Positions 18,601 to 26,266 are shown, counted from the stretch's first letter. The stretch: 64,000 bases of DNA from Achromobacter piechaudii NBRC 102461 (GCF_001571245.1 NZ_BCTK01000006.1:62001-126000), one strand, 5' to 3'. Notes: generated by a model from the sequence alone, not told the origin. Numbers and translations: made by a program.

Positions 18601-18694
18601 TCCACTTGTAGGAAGCAGGTGTATGGCAATGAAAGTCCCACAGCCGCCACACAGATCCCTCGGGTGTGCTCGGCTTCGTCATCGTCGTAGTCAC
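15626..18694 (-). CDS. PHP-domain SMC-like ATPase, TrlF family
   Basis: A 1022-residue protein. The N-terminal PHP phosphoesterase domain (about 18-300) has D20-F-H22-C-H24 and a late GTDAHS motif near 276-281. It is joined to a split ABC/SMC-type ATPase: Walker A GNKGSGKS at 370-377, a Q-loop near ISQTYFE (445-451), a long coiled coil about 490-770, a signature MSPGQRG near 920, and Walker B LILDQPEENLDN followed by a VTHNANLAV switch. This layout is the TrlF-type PHP-ATPase, related to SbcC/RecN-like ATPases, and is often found in defence islands. The start may be GTG 18694 or ATG 18682. It probably acts on nucleic acid; the substrate is unknown. Confidence 0.85.
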   Translation of the reverse strand: MTTTMTKPSTPEGSVWRLWDFHCHTPASYKWKGRKLRGLAGSERDQLIAQTVSAMSRAAPDVFVTMDYWTFDGYLTIVEYARAHPEALAGKVIFPGIELRVESSLKQRLNVHLVLDPEVSQQTLKDVLAVLKINLRGGDRSLSEECLVQHSRELGADRLARGSFDGRKVATDDEYALEVGWETAMVTQESLREALKVIGDKGLLLMPWDTYGGLSDIDWVAHYAEVRRFRTAADIFECKDEGNRLAFHGLKTKLNEKYFDSFWDSLDKKERLCVRGTDAHSFSDYGVFPSNMKTWIKSEPTFQGLRHAIKEPLFRSYIGDVPPKKAFVDANGRLFMHRLQIATKPGVKTDEKWFSGTDLKLNPDLVAIIGNKGSGKSGLAEVLALAGNSKAHDFFTFLVDDRFKSGSGHRASAFEAKLTWRNGDIGQATLNQQAKADQPERVKYISQTYFEDLCNDHITGKSDRFSTEIRKVLFSHLDQADRGRHQSLDDYLAAKEQPAQERIEGLRQTLHKVNAQLAELERLSGTAHENELKERLASKKLELGDLLAKRPAEVVKPVDANATAAPTTESQRLAAIAKELAQLEVATTAADAARRERVERRTTLSSVAQRVSALERQATKTNEELVAELQKVNVTVQHVLKVETQRAAIQDVLSTTETELGQLAIEQSDRVAKQQSLDAERTLLQEQLDQPNKLYQEYTIQLTAWDKAVKALIGTADEAETIAFYEARLAELAQLPGRCKVLEDEQDKFVKEIHAELMAIAKSRRPLFAVVEDLVAGVPGVATELKVEFQSGLFFDRQAFVERFFTLVKQNTGGFRGDDEGPAKLMALLRGIDFDDAESLAKGLRKIRAAITVGADLPGPALLPILRTKVTAEQLYEQLFDLKQVEAKFSLSLAGTTIQQMSPGQRGALLLIFYLLVDTDPTPLILDQPEENLDNQTVYSMLVPIIKRAKERRQIVMVTHNANLAVCCDAEQIIHAEFDRGDQFALAYASGAIESSKLNRSVLDVLEGTIPAFDNRREKYFH

Positions 18695-18893
18695 GTTACG
18701 CCCGGAATAGTTGACAAGATGAAAGAAGAGTTATTGATATGTCATGGTAGAAGAGTTGGTCCGAGAGTTCAATGGACTGGCCACAACCACAGTGTCTACC
18801 GCGGCGCGTAAAAGGGAAGGATGAATATACGGGCGCGCTTCGGTGCCGGGTTTCGCATCAGGAGGACGAAATGATCCGACCGCTTATGTGTCC

Positions 18894-19874
18894 CTAGTTT
18901 TGGTGTAGCCATGCGTCCTCAAGGCGGCGCATGGCGTCGTGAACTTGGTTTGGGGCCAGGTGCGCGTATCGCTCGGTCATTTCGATCGAGCAGTGGCCGA
19001 GAAGGTCGCGAACGACCAACAGCGGCACCCCAGCCATGACCAGCCACGACGCGCACGTGTGGCGAAGGTCATGGATTCTGAAATCCTCGATATTGGCTTT
19101 GGTGCAAACGGACCGAAAGCTTTTCTGAATGGTGGTCAGGGGTTTGGAGTGGTCCCTTGGGGAAGGGAACACCCAAGGCGAAGTCGGGCAGTGTTCCGCA
19201 CGCCACGCCGCCATTGTTTCAAGGGCTTCAAGTGCCGGCGCATTCAGCGGAATAACGCGGTGCTTCTTGGTTTTGGTATCTTCGCTTTCGAGAGTAATAA
19301 GACCCTCCACGGTACGGACACGCTGCAGACGGAGCGTAAGCAACTCGTTGCGCCGGCAGCCGGTGTGCAGTGCCAACTGGATGAAAGCGGGAAGATGCGG
19401 CCTTGCCGCCATCGCTTGCGCGACGGTAATCATCCGCTGCGCCTCACTCCGCGTGATCCATCGGGTCCTTCCCTCCGGCACTGGGAGAGACATGCCGACG
19501 AGGGCATTAGGAAGGTTCAGTTCGTGGAGGAAGTTGTACCAGTTGATCGCGGCGCTCAGATCGTCCAGTTCGCGGTTGATCGTCGCCGCGCTCACGCCGG
19601 CTGCCTTTCGCAGGGTGATGTACCGTTGAACGGTCGCCCGGCGCAAGCTGCGAAGGGGACGGCCTTTGAAAAAGCGGTCCAGCTTGAGCTGGCTGTACCT
19701 GAATCGCTCCGTGTCTTTGCCGGATGCCTGGTAGGCCTCCATGACGGCGTCGTATGTCGGGTTTTCATCGACCCCGCTGTCCTCATGGATGCTATGCGCG
19801 GAGTGACTCACGCCCTCGACCGACGGATGGGCCGGTCCGGAAAGGTGCTGAGCTGTTGCGAGATTGTGGTCCAT
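18894..19874 (-). CDS. int: Tyrosine recombinase / island integrase
   Basis: A 326-residue phage-type integrase. An N-terminal SAM-like core-binding domain occupies about 38-130. The catalytic domain holds R174 in HTGCRRNELL, K204 near the beta-hairpin, H268-x-x-R271 in HDLRH, H294 in LLGHCS and the nucleophile Y303 in ERYAHL; all expected residues are present. The gene points away from the adjacent tRNA-Pro fragment, about 245 bases from its start, the usual geometry for an island integrase beside its attachment site. The first 35 residues are poorly conserved-looking and the true start may be internal, because no good ribosome-binding site precedes ATG 19874. Confidence 0.93.
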   Translation of the reverse strand: MDHNLATAQHLSGPAHPSVEGVSHSAHSIHEDSGVDENPTYDAVMEAYQASGKDTERFRYSQLKLDRFFKGRPLRSLRRATVQRYITLRKAAGVSAATINRELDDLSAAINWYNFLHELNLPNALVGMSLPVPEGRTRWITRSEAQRMITVAQAMAARPHLPAFIQLALHTGCRRNELLTLRLQRVRTVEGLITLESEDTKTKKHRVIPLNAPALEALETMAAWRAEHCPTSPWVFPSPRDHSKPLTTIQKSFRSVCTKANIEDFRIHDLRHTCASWLVMAGVPLLVVRDLLGHCSIEMTERYAHLAPNQVHDAMRRLEDAWLHQN

Positions 19875-20013
19875 GTCAGTGGCCGGCCGTTACGCCCAGG
19901 AAGCGTTAAGGTAGGGGACGACCAACGACCGACATTCGCAAATATCTGGCAAATGATGATAACATATTGACATGAATCGATATTTTCGCATAGCTGCGGG
20001 GTCCGTTGGACGT

Positions 20014-20030
20014 AGGCGCTCAGAGCGCCT
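20014..20030. repeat. 17-bp near-perfect palindrome upstream of int
   Basis: AGGCGCTC and GAGCGCCT flank a single A. It lies between the integrase start and the attachment core, a position typical of recombinase arm sites, a directionality-factor site or the int operator. Confidence 0.45.
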
Positions 20031-20039
20031 GCGGAATCT

Positions 20040-20062
20040 CGCCCTGGAATCGGGCCAGGGCG
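20040..20062. repeat. 8-bp inverted repeat next to the attachment site
   Basis: CGCCCTGG (20040-20047) and CCAGGGCG (20055-20062) are separated by 7 bases. Like the palindrome at 20014, it lies in the 245-base interval between int and the attachment core. Confidence 0.45.
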
Positions 20063-20119
20063 GAGCCAAAGACGTATCGATTCAAAAGCTCGGCGATCTT
20101 GCTCGGGCCGCGAAGACCA

Positions 20120-20170
<51 letters not shown>

Positions 20171-20214
20171 TGATTTGTGGTCGAATTCTTGATGGTGTTC
20201 TCGACACCAACAGC

Positions 20215-20250
20215 AAAAGCCGGAATCGCGAAAGCGACGCCGGCTTTTTT
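20215..20250 (+). terminator. Rho-independent terminator after the tRNA-Pro locus
   Basis: AAAAGCCGG at 20215-20223 pairs with CCGGCTTTT at 20240-20248, with an internal TCGC-GAAA-GCGA hairpin and a run of six T. It would end transcription of the ancestral tRNA-Pro gene and marks the start of chromosomal sequence. Confidence 0.8.
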
Positions 20251-20310
20251 GCGTTTGCCCGCGCACAATAGGTGCGGACGTCGGGCGCTGCTATAGCGAG
20301 CATTTACTCG

Positions 20311-20350
20311 CAATCAGCCGGGACCAGCCGCAATCAGCCGCAATCAGCCC
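20311..20350. repeat. Four 10-bp tandem units
   Basis: Units of the type CAATCAGCCG are repeated in exact 10-base register; the second unit is diverged (GGACCAGCCG). They end 5 bases before the stop of the DUF3606 gene. Confidence 0.7.
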
Positions 20351-20355
20351 TGAAC

Positions 20356-20535
20356 TTATCGCTTGCCCAGGTGTTCCCGGACCGCAGCGGCCGACACGCC
20401 CACCGCTTTGACAGCTTCGCGCAACTGCGCCTCGGTCACGCCCAATTCCTTGGTCCAATAGCGCAATTCGTGCGCTTCGTTCACATTGATTCGCGCCCGA
20501 TCCTGCGGTCCACGGTTTTTCAAGTCGTCTGACAT
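20356..20535 (-). CDS. DUF3606 small protein
   Basis: A 59-residue cytoplasmic protein translated from ATG 20535, preceded by an AAGGAG site 8 nt upstream. It starts MSDDLKNRGPQDR and contains INVNEAHELRYWTKELGV, then a Val/Ala-rich helix, the pattern of DUF3606 proteins, which are short and of unknown function in proteobacteria. It is the first chromosomal gene next to the island. Nearby tandem repeats follow its stop codon. Confidence 0.8.
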   Translation of the reverse strand: MSDDLKNRGPQDRARINVNEAHELRYWTKELGVTEAQLREAVKAVGVSAAAVREHLGKR

Positions 20536-20619
20536 GCGAATTCTCCTTGTAAGAACTGACAGACCAGCAAGACTTGTTCCCGAACTGGCTTGCCCGAAGC
20601 CGCCGCCAGTCCCTGAATG

Positions 20620-20656
20620 AAAAAACCCACGCCGGTGCGCACACCGGACGTGGGTT
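20620..20656 (-). terminator. Rho-independent terminator after phoX
   Basis: A long hairpin with arms AACCCACG/CGTGGGTT and inner CCGGTG/CACCGG, followed on the minus strand by a T-tract. It lies about 70 bases downstream of the phoX stop. Confidence 0.82.
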
Positions 20657-20725
20657 CAAGAGCGGCAGCGCGATGCGCGTCCGTATCAGCGTCGCCCCGA
20701 CAAGCGCCTGGGCGACACCATGCCA

Positions 20726-22828
20726 TCACACACCGATCGGACCGCCGTCTGCGCGCTGGATCACCACCGTCGATGAGCGCGGGCGCACCGTGCCGGTGGT
20801 GGCGACCGTCGCGTCATCCGTGCCGTAGGCGGGCCAGTTCACCGGGTGCTGGATGTTCAAGAAGATGCTGGTGTAGTCGGGCGTGAACGCAAAGCCCGTT
20901 ACTTCCGCTTCGTTGGGGCCGATGAAGAAGCGGCGCAGGTCGGCCTGGTTGGACGCGTTGATGGCCGGGCCCGTGCCGCTGCTGTCGGCCAGCGCGCCGG
21001 GAATCACGGCCAGCATCTGGTCGTTGGTGGCGCGCGCCACGTTGTTGTTGCGGCCGCCGTCGATGCCGTTGTCGGTCTGGATCCACAGGATGCCGCGCGT
21101 GTCGAAGCCGATGCCGTCCGGGCTGGCAAGCTGGTTCAACGCGGTCAGGCCCGAGCGGTTGGTGTCGGCGTCGGCGGCCGCGTCCGAACCGAACACGAAG
21201 ATGTCCCATTCGAATTTGGTCGAGCCCGCTTCGTCGTGCCAGCGGATGATGTGGCCGTTGACGTTGTTCAGACGCGGGTTCGCCGGGTTGGTGCCCGTGC
21301 CGGCGTTGCGGCTCGTGTTGTTCGTCAGCGTCAGGTAGATGTCGCCGTTGGTCGGGTGGGTGGCGGTCCACTCGGGGCGGTCCATCGGGGTCGCGCCCAC
21401 GAAGTCTGCGGCGCCGCGCGTGTTGATGAGGATGGCGTCCTGCGTGCCGAACTCGTCGGCCAGCGTGCGGCCGCCCACGCCCGGCGTGGAGCCGGTCAGC
21501 GCCAGCCATTCGCCCGTGCCGTCCGCATTGAAGCGGGCGACGTACAGCGTGCCCTTGTCCAGGTACTTGGCGCCCACGGCCAGGCGGTCGGTGCGCTCGG
21601 CGTCCTTCGGGTCCCACACGGCCTCGGAGACGAAGCGGTAGATGTATTCAAAGCGCGAATCGTCGCCGCTGTAGAACGCCAGCGGCTTGCCAGCTTCCGG
21701 CTTGCTGTAGGCGCAACCTTCGTGCGCAAAGCGGCCCAGCGCGGTGCGCTTGGTGGCGATGCTGGTGGGGTCGTAGGGATCGATCTCGACCAGGTAGCCG
21801 AAGCCGTTCACTTCATTGCGCCAGTCCTGGGTGGCGTCCAGGCCGGTTTCCGTGACGTTGAAACGCGCGAACTCGCCCAGCACTTCCGACGCATCGCCCG
21901 CGGTGGTTTCCCATTGGTAGCGGCCAGCGGGGCCGGCTGAGACGCCGACGCGGCGCTGGTGCGCGGGGCGCGTGCCCGTGTTGACGAAGCAGGCCGCCCA
22001 GTTTTCTTCGGCGGTGATGTAGGTGCCCCACGGCGTGTAGCCGTTGCCGCAGTTGTTGTTGGTGCCGCGCACCTGCGTGCCGTTGGGCGAGAAGGGCGTC
22101 TTGACCCAGTCCGTGCCGCCGACCGGGCCGGCCAGCTTCATGGCGGTGGCCGAGGTGAAGCGGCGGTTATAGCGCGAGTTATTGACGACGTTCCAGCGGC
22201 CGTTCTCGCGGCGCACATGCAGAATGGCGACGCCGTGCGCGTTGATTTCCTTGCGCACTTCTTCGGCCGGGCGCTTGCCCGCTACCAGCGTCGGGCCGTT
22301 CGGATGCAGCGCGGCCTGGTCGATGTATTCGTGGTTGACGGCCAGCAGGCCTTCGGTCGAGCTGCCTTCGATGGGGAAGAAGTGCATGCCGTCGTGATGC
22401 ATGCCCATGGAATTGAGCAGGTCGTTGGACGTGTTGTTGCCGTTCTGGTCCCAGGGCTGCGCGTTGTCGTTCAGCGGCGTGCCCCAGGGCGCGAACACGT
22501 GAGCCACGTAGCCTTGCGGCACGACGCAGGCATCCGTCATCGACGTGGGCAGCGAATCGAAGCCCAGCTTCAGCGGGGCCGGCGTGGGGGTCTCGGTGCC
22601 GCCGCCGGGCACTTCGGGCGTGGGGTTCTGCTCGCCGCCGCCGACGCTGTCGTCATCATCGTCGCTGCTGTTACAGCCGGCCAGTCCCAGGCTCGTCATC
22701 GTGGCGAAGGCGGCGGCCAAACCGCCGCGCATCACCATGCGGCGCGACAGGTTCTTTTCCAGGATTTCACTGAAAGGGCTGCTCTGGCTGGGGTTGCGGA
22801 CGATCTTGTCGGAGATGGATTTGCTCAT
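20726..22828 (-). CDS. phoX: PhoX-family alkaline phosphatase (DUF839), Tat-exported
   Basis: A 700-residue periplasmic phosphatase of the PhoX/DUF839 family, which releases phosphate from organic phosphomonoesters using calcium and iron cofactors. A Tat signal with SRRMVMRGG near residues 28-36 leads into a hydrophobic stretch and an LAGC sequence, followed by an Asp-rich segment (about 54-60). Typical family segments include LLAVNHEY, WGTYITAEEN and the late SPDGIGFDTRG. Length is normal for the family. An AGGAA site precedes ATG 22828. A near-consensus Pho box and a -10 element lie just upstream, so PhoB control under phosphate limitation is likely. A strong terminator follows. Confidence 0.92.
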   Translation of the reverse strand: MSKSISDKIVRNPSQSSPFSEILEKNLSRRMVMRGGLAAAFATMTSLGLAGCNSSDDDDDSVGGGEQNPTPEVPGGGTETPTPAPLKLGFDSLPTSMTDACVVPQGYVAHVFAPWGTPLNDNAQPWDQNGNNTSNDLLNSMGMHHDGMHFFPIEGSSTEGLLAVNHEYIDQAALHPNGPTLVAGKRPAEEVRKEINAHGVAILHVRRENGRWNVVNNSRYNRRFTSATAMKLAGPVGGTDWVKTPFSPNGTQVRGTNNNCGNGYTPWGTYITAEENWAACFVNTGTRPAHQRRVGVSAGPAGRYQWETTAGDASEVLGEFARFNVTETGLDATQDWRNEVNGFGYLVEIDPYDPTSIATKRTALGRFAHEGCAYSKPEAGKPLAFYSGDDSRFEYIYRFVSEAVWDPKDAERTDRLAVGAKYLDKGTLYVARFNADGTGEWLALTGSTPGVGGRTLADEFGTQDAILINTRGAADFVGATPMDRPEWTATHPTNGDIYLTLTNNTSRNAGTGTNPANPRLNNVNGHIIRWHDEAGSTKFEWDIFVFGSDAAADADTNRSGLTALNQLASPDGIGFDTRGILWIQTDNGIDGGRNNNVARATNDQMLAVIPGALADSSGTGPAINASNQADLRRFFIGPNEAEVTGFAFTPDYTSIFLNIQHPVNWPAYGTDDATVATTGTVRPRSSTVVIQRADGGPIGV

Positions 22829-22870
22829 GTGGATTCCTGGCTTGGGGGCTGTGCCTGAATGGGACGAGCA

Positions 22871-22904
22871 ATACTAGAAGTCGCAAATGAAAGGTTAATG
22901 ACAG
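22871..22904 (-). promoter_or_regulatory. Pho box (22887-22904) and -10 element (22871-22876) of phoX
   Basis: On the minus strand the sequence reads CTGTCAT-TAAC-CTTTCAT, two 7-base PhoB half-sites with a 4-base spacer and one mismatch to the CTGTCAT consensus in the second. Ten bases downstream is TAGTAT, a good -10. No separate -35 is needed at PhoB-activated promoters. Distance from box to start codon is 58 bases. Confidence 0.85.
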
Positions 22905-22989
22905 TTGGCTGAATGCTTGGGGCGCGGCGGTTCGCCACGCGCTCATCGACGTCGCGCCGTGGGCTTGTGGAACCGTCAGGGAAAGAAGT

Positions 22990-23011
22990 CGCGGACCCGA
23001 TGGGGTCCGCG
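22990..23011 (-). terminator. Hairpin, possible terminator of the SecD-like gene
   Basis: CGCGGACCC and GGGTCCGCG form a perfect 9-bp stem with a 4-base loop. Only a pyrimidine-rich stretch follows on the minus strand, so termination is uncertain. It lies about 110 bases beyond the 23119 stop. Confidence 0.45.
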
Positions 23012-23118
23012 TGTAGGGATGACTACGCGGCGTTCACGTTGCCGTGTGCACTTGGCGCTGATCGCTCAGTGCCGTTCACTCAGTGCTGTTGACTCACCGG
23101 CGAACACTTCAGCACCGT

Positions 23119-23502
23119 TCACTTGGCGACGTTCTCGTCATCGATCGTCAAGCCGCCGTCTTGCATGATGCCTTGGGCGATTTCCTCGGCCGACTTGCCG
23201 CCAAAGCCGTGTTCGCCTGCCGTGATGCGAAAGCTGTCGCCTTCAAGCGGGCTTTTCAAAGTGGCCGACGACAGCAGGATGCCGTTCGAACGCAGCTGGA
23301 TGCGCTTGCCGACGCGGTCGCGCGTGAAGTCGGCCAGGGCCTTGCGGCTGTCGGGTTTGAGTTCGATATCGACCACGCGCGCGCCGGTGTGCGGGTCGGC
23401 GGAAGCGGTGGCGCGTTGGGCCTGCAAGGCGACGCTTTCCGCGTGCGCGGCAAGCGGCATCGCCAGGGCGGCGGCCAGGATCAGGTGTCTCATCAGGGGC
23501 AT
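23119..23502 (-). CDS. Secreted SecDF P1-head-like protein
   Basis: A 127-residue protein with a clear Sec signal peptide ending AHA-E near residue 21. The mature part (VDIELKPDSRKALADFT, GKRIQLRSNGILLSS, then EGDSFRITAGEHGF) resembles the P1 head subdomain of SecD found alone in many periplasmic proteins. Its function as a free domain is unknown. An AAGGAG site sits 7 nt before ATG 23502. It follows the caspase-like gene by 63 bases on the same strand and may share its transcript. Confidence 0.72.
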   Translation of the reverse strand: MPLMRHLILAAALAMPLAAHAESVALQAQRATASADPHTGARVVDIELKPDSRKALADFTRDRVGKRIQLRSNGILLSSATLKSPLEGDSFRITAGEHGFGGKSAEEIAQGIMQDGGLTIDDENVAK

Positions 23503-23565
23503 CGCGGACTCCTTATGTTGGACAACGCCAATATCCTAGCCGAAGTCGTGGTCGTGGCTGGCAGA

Positions 23566-24993
23566 TTAACGCCGGCTGGGCGCACGCATCCACGGCATCT
23601 CGGGCATCCCCGGGATGGATGGCATGCCCGCGCGCGGTATCCCAGGAGGATTGAGCGCCACGTCTTGCAGCACCCTGGCCCATTCGTTGGGATCCGGCGC
23701 CTCGCCCATGCGCACGCGCAGGTCCAGCAGATCAAGCGCCGCGCGGCGGTGGCCGGCCTCGGCTGCGTCTCGGAAGAGCCGTTCGGCCGCGTTGTAGTTC
23801 TTGGGTACGCCGCGCCCCATGCCGGTCAGTTCGCCCAGATAAGTCTGCGCGGGCGCGAAGCCCTGGTCGGCCGCGCGTTGATACCAGCGAGCGGCAAGCT
23901 TGTAGTCCTGCTCAACGTGATCGCCGTTTTCGGCGATCAAGCCCAAGGTGGTCATCGCCACCACGTCGCCCGCGTCTGCACGCGCGCGCAGCGCCGCCAG
24001 ACGCGGTTCGTCCAGGAACTGCGCGCCGCGTTCGATTTCGAATTCCCATCCGCTGATGCGCGCCTTGATCAGATCGCGGCCCAGCGTGGGCGACGGACCG
24101 CGTCCGGCCTGCCCCGGCTTGCCTCCGGGCACGGCGGGCGTCTGGCCGTCCGCCAGGCTCGTGAACGTGACGGTGCCGACCAGGCTGCTGGCGTAGTGCG
24201 GGATCTGGCGGTAGGCGGTGGCCACCTGCACGTCGCCCGTCAATTGCTTGAAGAAGGTTTCGACGGGCGCCGACGCGGGCAGGTCCGCCAAGCCTTGCGC
24301 GAAGTAGTAGGCATAAGGGCTGTGGCGCGGGCCATCGTTGCCGAAACCGTCTTCTGCCGTGGCGCCGGGCTGGGTCGAGAACGCGATCAGCTCGCCGCCC
24401 GCGGGCACCGTGTGCACCAGCCCCGCCGACGGCACGCCGCGGGTCAGGTTGGTGCGGCACGCGTCCAGCACCAGCAGGCGCGCGCGCACCTGGGCGCGGC
24501 GCAGCGCCTGCGACACGCGCTTCAAACTCAATGAGCCTTGCTGCGCGGTGCGGATGCGCACGTCGGCCAGCGGCACCGGCAGTTCGACGCCAAACAGATA
24601 GTTGACGTCATCGATCGCCACCGCATGGCCGGCAAAGTACACCAGCACCAGGTCCGCGCCGGTCGCGCGCGTGGCGAATTCATCGACGGCGGCCTCCAAT
24701 TGCGTGGTGGTCAGGTCGGTCAGCAAGGTCACGTCGACGTTGCGCTTGCGCAGGGTGTCGGCGACCAGGCGTGCATCGTTGACGGGGTTGGCCAGCACGT
24801 TGGCGGGCACGGCGTAGCGGGCATTGCCGATCACCAGCGCGTGACGGCGGGTGGCGGGTTGGGGCGTGGGTGCGGGGTTGGCGCGGCCCGTGGCGGTCAG
24901 CGACAACACGCCCGCGCCCAGCAAGGCGGTGACCAGCAGGCGGCGGGTGTGGCGATGGGTGCGCGCGGGCACGGCGATCGGGGATGCACTCAT
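23566..24993 (-). CDS. Caspase-family (peptidase C14) protein with Sel1 repeats
   Basis: About 475 residues from ATG 24993 (a GTG 12 nt upstream is possible). A signal peptide/anchor covers about 13-37. A caspase fold (about 45-260) follows, with HALVIGN, catalytic His in YFAGHA (about 123) and catalytic Cys in LDACRTN (about 179), so the His-Cys dyad is intact. After a Pro/Gly linker, Sel1/TPR-like repeats run to the C-terminus (AARWYQRAADQG, AERLFRDAAEAG). Its ATG overlaps the anti-sigma stop (ATGA). A cell-envelope signalling or protein-processing role under the sigma/anti-sigma pair is inferred. Confidence 0.88.
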   Translation of the reverse strand: MSASPIAVPARTHRHTRRLLVTALLGAGVLSLTATGRANPAPTPQPATRRHALVIGNARYAVPANVLANPVNDARLVADTLRKRNVDVTLLTDLTTTQLEAAVDEFATRATGADLVLVYFAGHAVAIDDVNYLFGVELPVPLADVRIRTAQQGSLSLKRVSQALRRAQVRARLLVLDACRTNLTRGVPSAGLVHTVPAGGELIAFSTQPGATAEDGFGNDGPRHSPYAYYFAQGLADLPASAPVETFFKQLTGDVQVATAYRQIPHYASSLVGTVTFTSLADGQTPAVPGGKPGQAGRGPSPTLGRDLIKARISGWEFEIERGAQFLDEPRLAALRARADAGDVVAMTTLGLIAENGDHVEQDYKLAARWYQRAADQGFAPAQTYLGELTGMGRGVPKNYNAAERLFRDAAEAGHRRAALDLLDLRVRMGEAPDPNEWARVLQDVALNPPGIPRAGMPSIPGMPEMPWMRAPSRR

Positions 24994-25598
24994 GGCGTCA
25001 CGCACGCGCCGGCGGCAGCCGGGGCCACCGTCACCGCGCCCAGCGCCCTGGCGGCGTCGTGCAGCGATGATTCGCGCGCGGCGCTCAAGACAAAGCGGCC
25101 GTCTTCATCCGGGCCGGACACGATGGACACGGCGTACTGGGACAGGGCATTGCGCAACTGCCTGGCCGTGACCGTGTCGGGCAAGTCCACAACCAGACGC
25201 GGGCATGCGCCGCCGCCGCGCGTCAGCACGCCGTCTGACATGCCGGAATCGCTTGGCGCTTGCTGCATGACGACGACCGACAGCGCGATGGCCAGCGCCC
25301 AGCCCAATGACATCAGGGGACTGGCGGGCGTGGGCCACAGCCATTGCCACAAGCGCGAGCGCTTGGGCGGCGCGGCAGGCGCGGGGCGGGCTTGTTCCGC
25401 CAGTGTGCGCAGGAATTCTGTGTCACGCTCGGCCTGGCCGATTTCGTTATGGGCGATCTGGCGCGCCTGCGCCAGCAGGCGCCATTCGTCGACCTCGGCC
25501 TGCAACGCGGGGTCGCGTGCCAGCTCGGCCTCGAATACGCGATGCTCGTCCGGGGTCATCTCCCCGGATAGATAAGACAGTACGCGGTCTTCTGACAT
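24990..25598 (-). CDS. Anti-sigma factor-like single-pass membrane protein
   Basis: 202 residues from ATG 25598, which is 2 nt after the sigma gene stop; a longer in-frame TTG start lies inside the sigma gene and is unlikely. The N-terminal 90 residues (YLSGEMTPDEHRVFEAEL, helical) look like an anti-sigma cytoplasmic domain without the zinc-binding HxxxCxxC motif. One membrane span lies near 128-146. The periplasmic part is a small domain with two Cys-containing segments. Gene order sigma, anti-sigma, caspase, all coupled, supports the call. Confidence 0.75.
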   Translation of the reverse strand: MSEDRVLSYLSGEMTPDEHRVFEAELARDPALQAEVDEWRLLAQARQIAHNEIGQAERDTEFLRTLAEQARPAPAAPPKRSRLWQWLWPTPASPLMSLGWALAIALSVVVMQQAPSDSGMSDGVLTRGGGACPRLVVDLPDTVTARQLRNALSQYAVSIVSGPDEDGRFVLSAARESSLHDAARALGAVTVAPAAAGACVTP

Positions 25599-25600
25599 GG

Positions 25601-26266
25601 TCAGTCCATTCCTTTGCGCGTGCAGTCGCTCACCAGCTTGCGCGCGGCATGCAGGCGGCTCTTGACGGTCGGCACGTGCAGATCCTGCTGCTTGGCAATC
25701 TGTTCCATCGGCACTTCGTCCAGGTACAGGAACATCGTGGCGCGCAAGGTGTCGCTCAACTTGTTCAGGCAATCGCGCATGCGTTGCACGACGGACAGGT
25801 GTTCATACGCCTTGGCGGGGTCCGAGAAGGGCGACGGGTCGCCCACGTCGTGCGCCTCGTCGAAGACGTTGTCGTCCTGCGCGGCATCGGCATCCGGACC
25901 ATTCCATGGCACTTCGCGCCGCGTGCGCCGATGCATCTGGATCAGCTCGTGCAGCGAGCCCCGGTACAGGTAGCCGCCCAGCTTGCTGACCGCCAATTCA
26001 TGCGCGGCCCAGCCGCCAGGCGGCTGGCCGTGCTGCAGCCCTTCGTCCTTGAACGTGCGTGTTTGCAGGAATTTCATCAGCGCGTTGTTGAACGCATCCA
26101 CGACGCCCTCGGGCGAGGCGTTGAAGAATTTCTTGCGCAGCTTCAGCGTGATGTGCTGCTCGGCCTTGTTGCGGAATTCCAGCGCGTAGCGCGGATCCGC
26201 ATGCATGATGCGCAGCAGAGCGTCGACGTTGTTGATGACGTAGCGCTTGGGTTCGAGCGAGTTCAT
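25601..26266 (-). CDS. Sigma-70 family, ECF-like RNA polymerase sigma factor
   Basis: 221 residues. The C-terminal 60 residues are a sigma region 4 helix-turn-helix: LRATMFLYLDEVPMEQIA, then VPTVKSRLHAARKL. The N-terminal half (about 15-110) is a divergent region 2. It contains an unusually long acidic linker (about 125-150). It heads a coupled operon with the anti-sigma and caspase-like genes and probably activates its own promoter in the 26267-26379 gap; target promoters are not visible to me. Confidence 0.82.
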   Translation of the reverse strand: MNSLEPKRYVINNVDALLRIMHADPRYALEFRNKAEQHITLKLRKKFFNASPEGVVDAFNNALMKFLQTRTFKDEGLQHGQPPGGWAAHELAVSKLGGYLYRGSLHELIQMHRRTRREVPWNGPDADAAQDDNVFDEAHDVGDPSPFSDPAKAYEHLSVVQRMRDCLNKLSDTLRATMFLYLDEVPMEQIAKQQDLHVPTVKSRLHAARKLVSDCTRKGMD

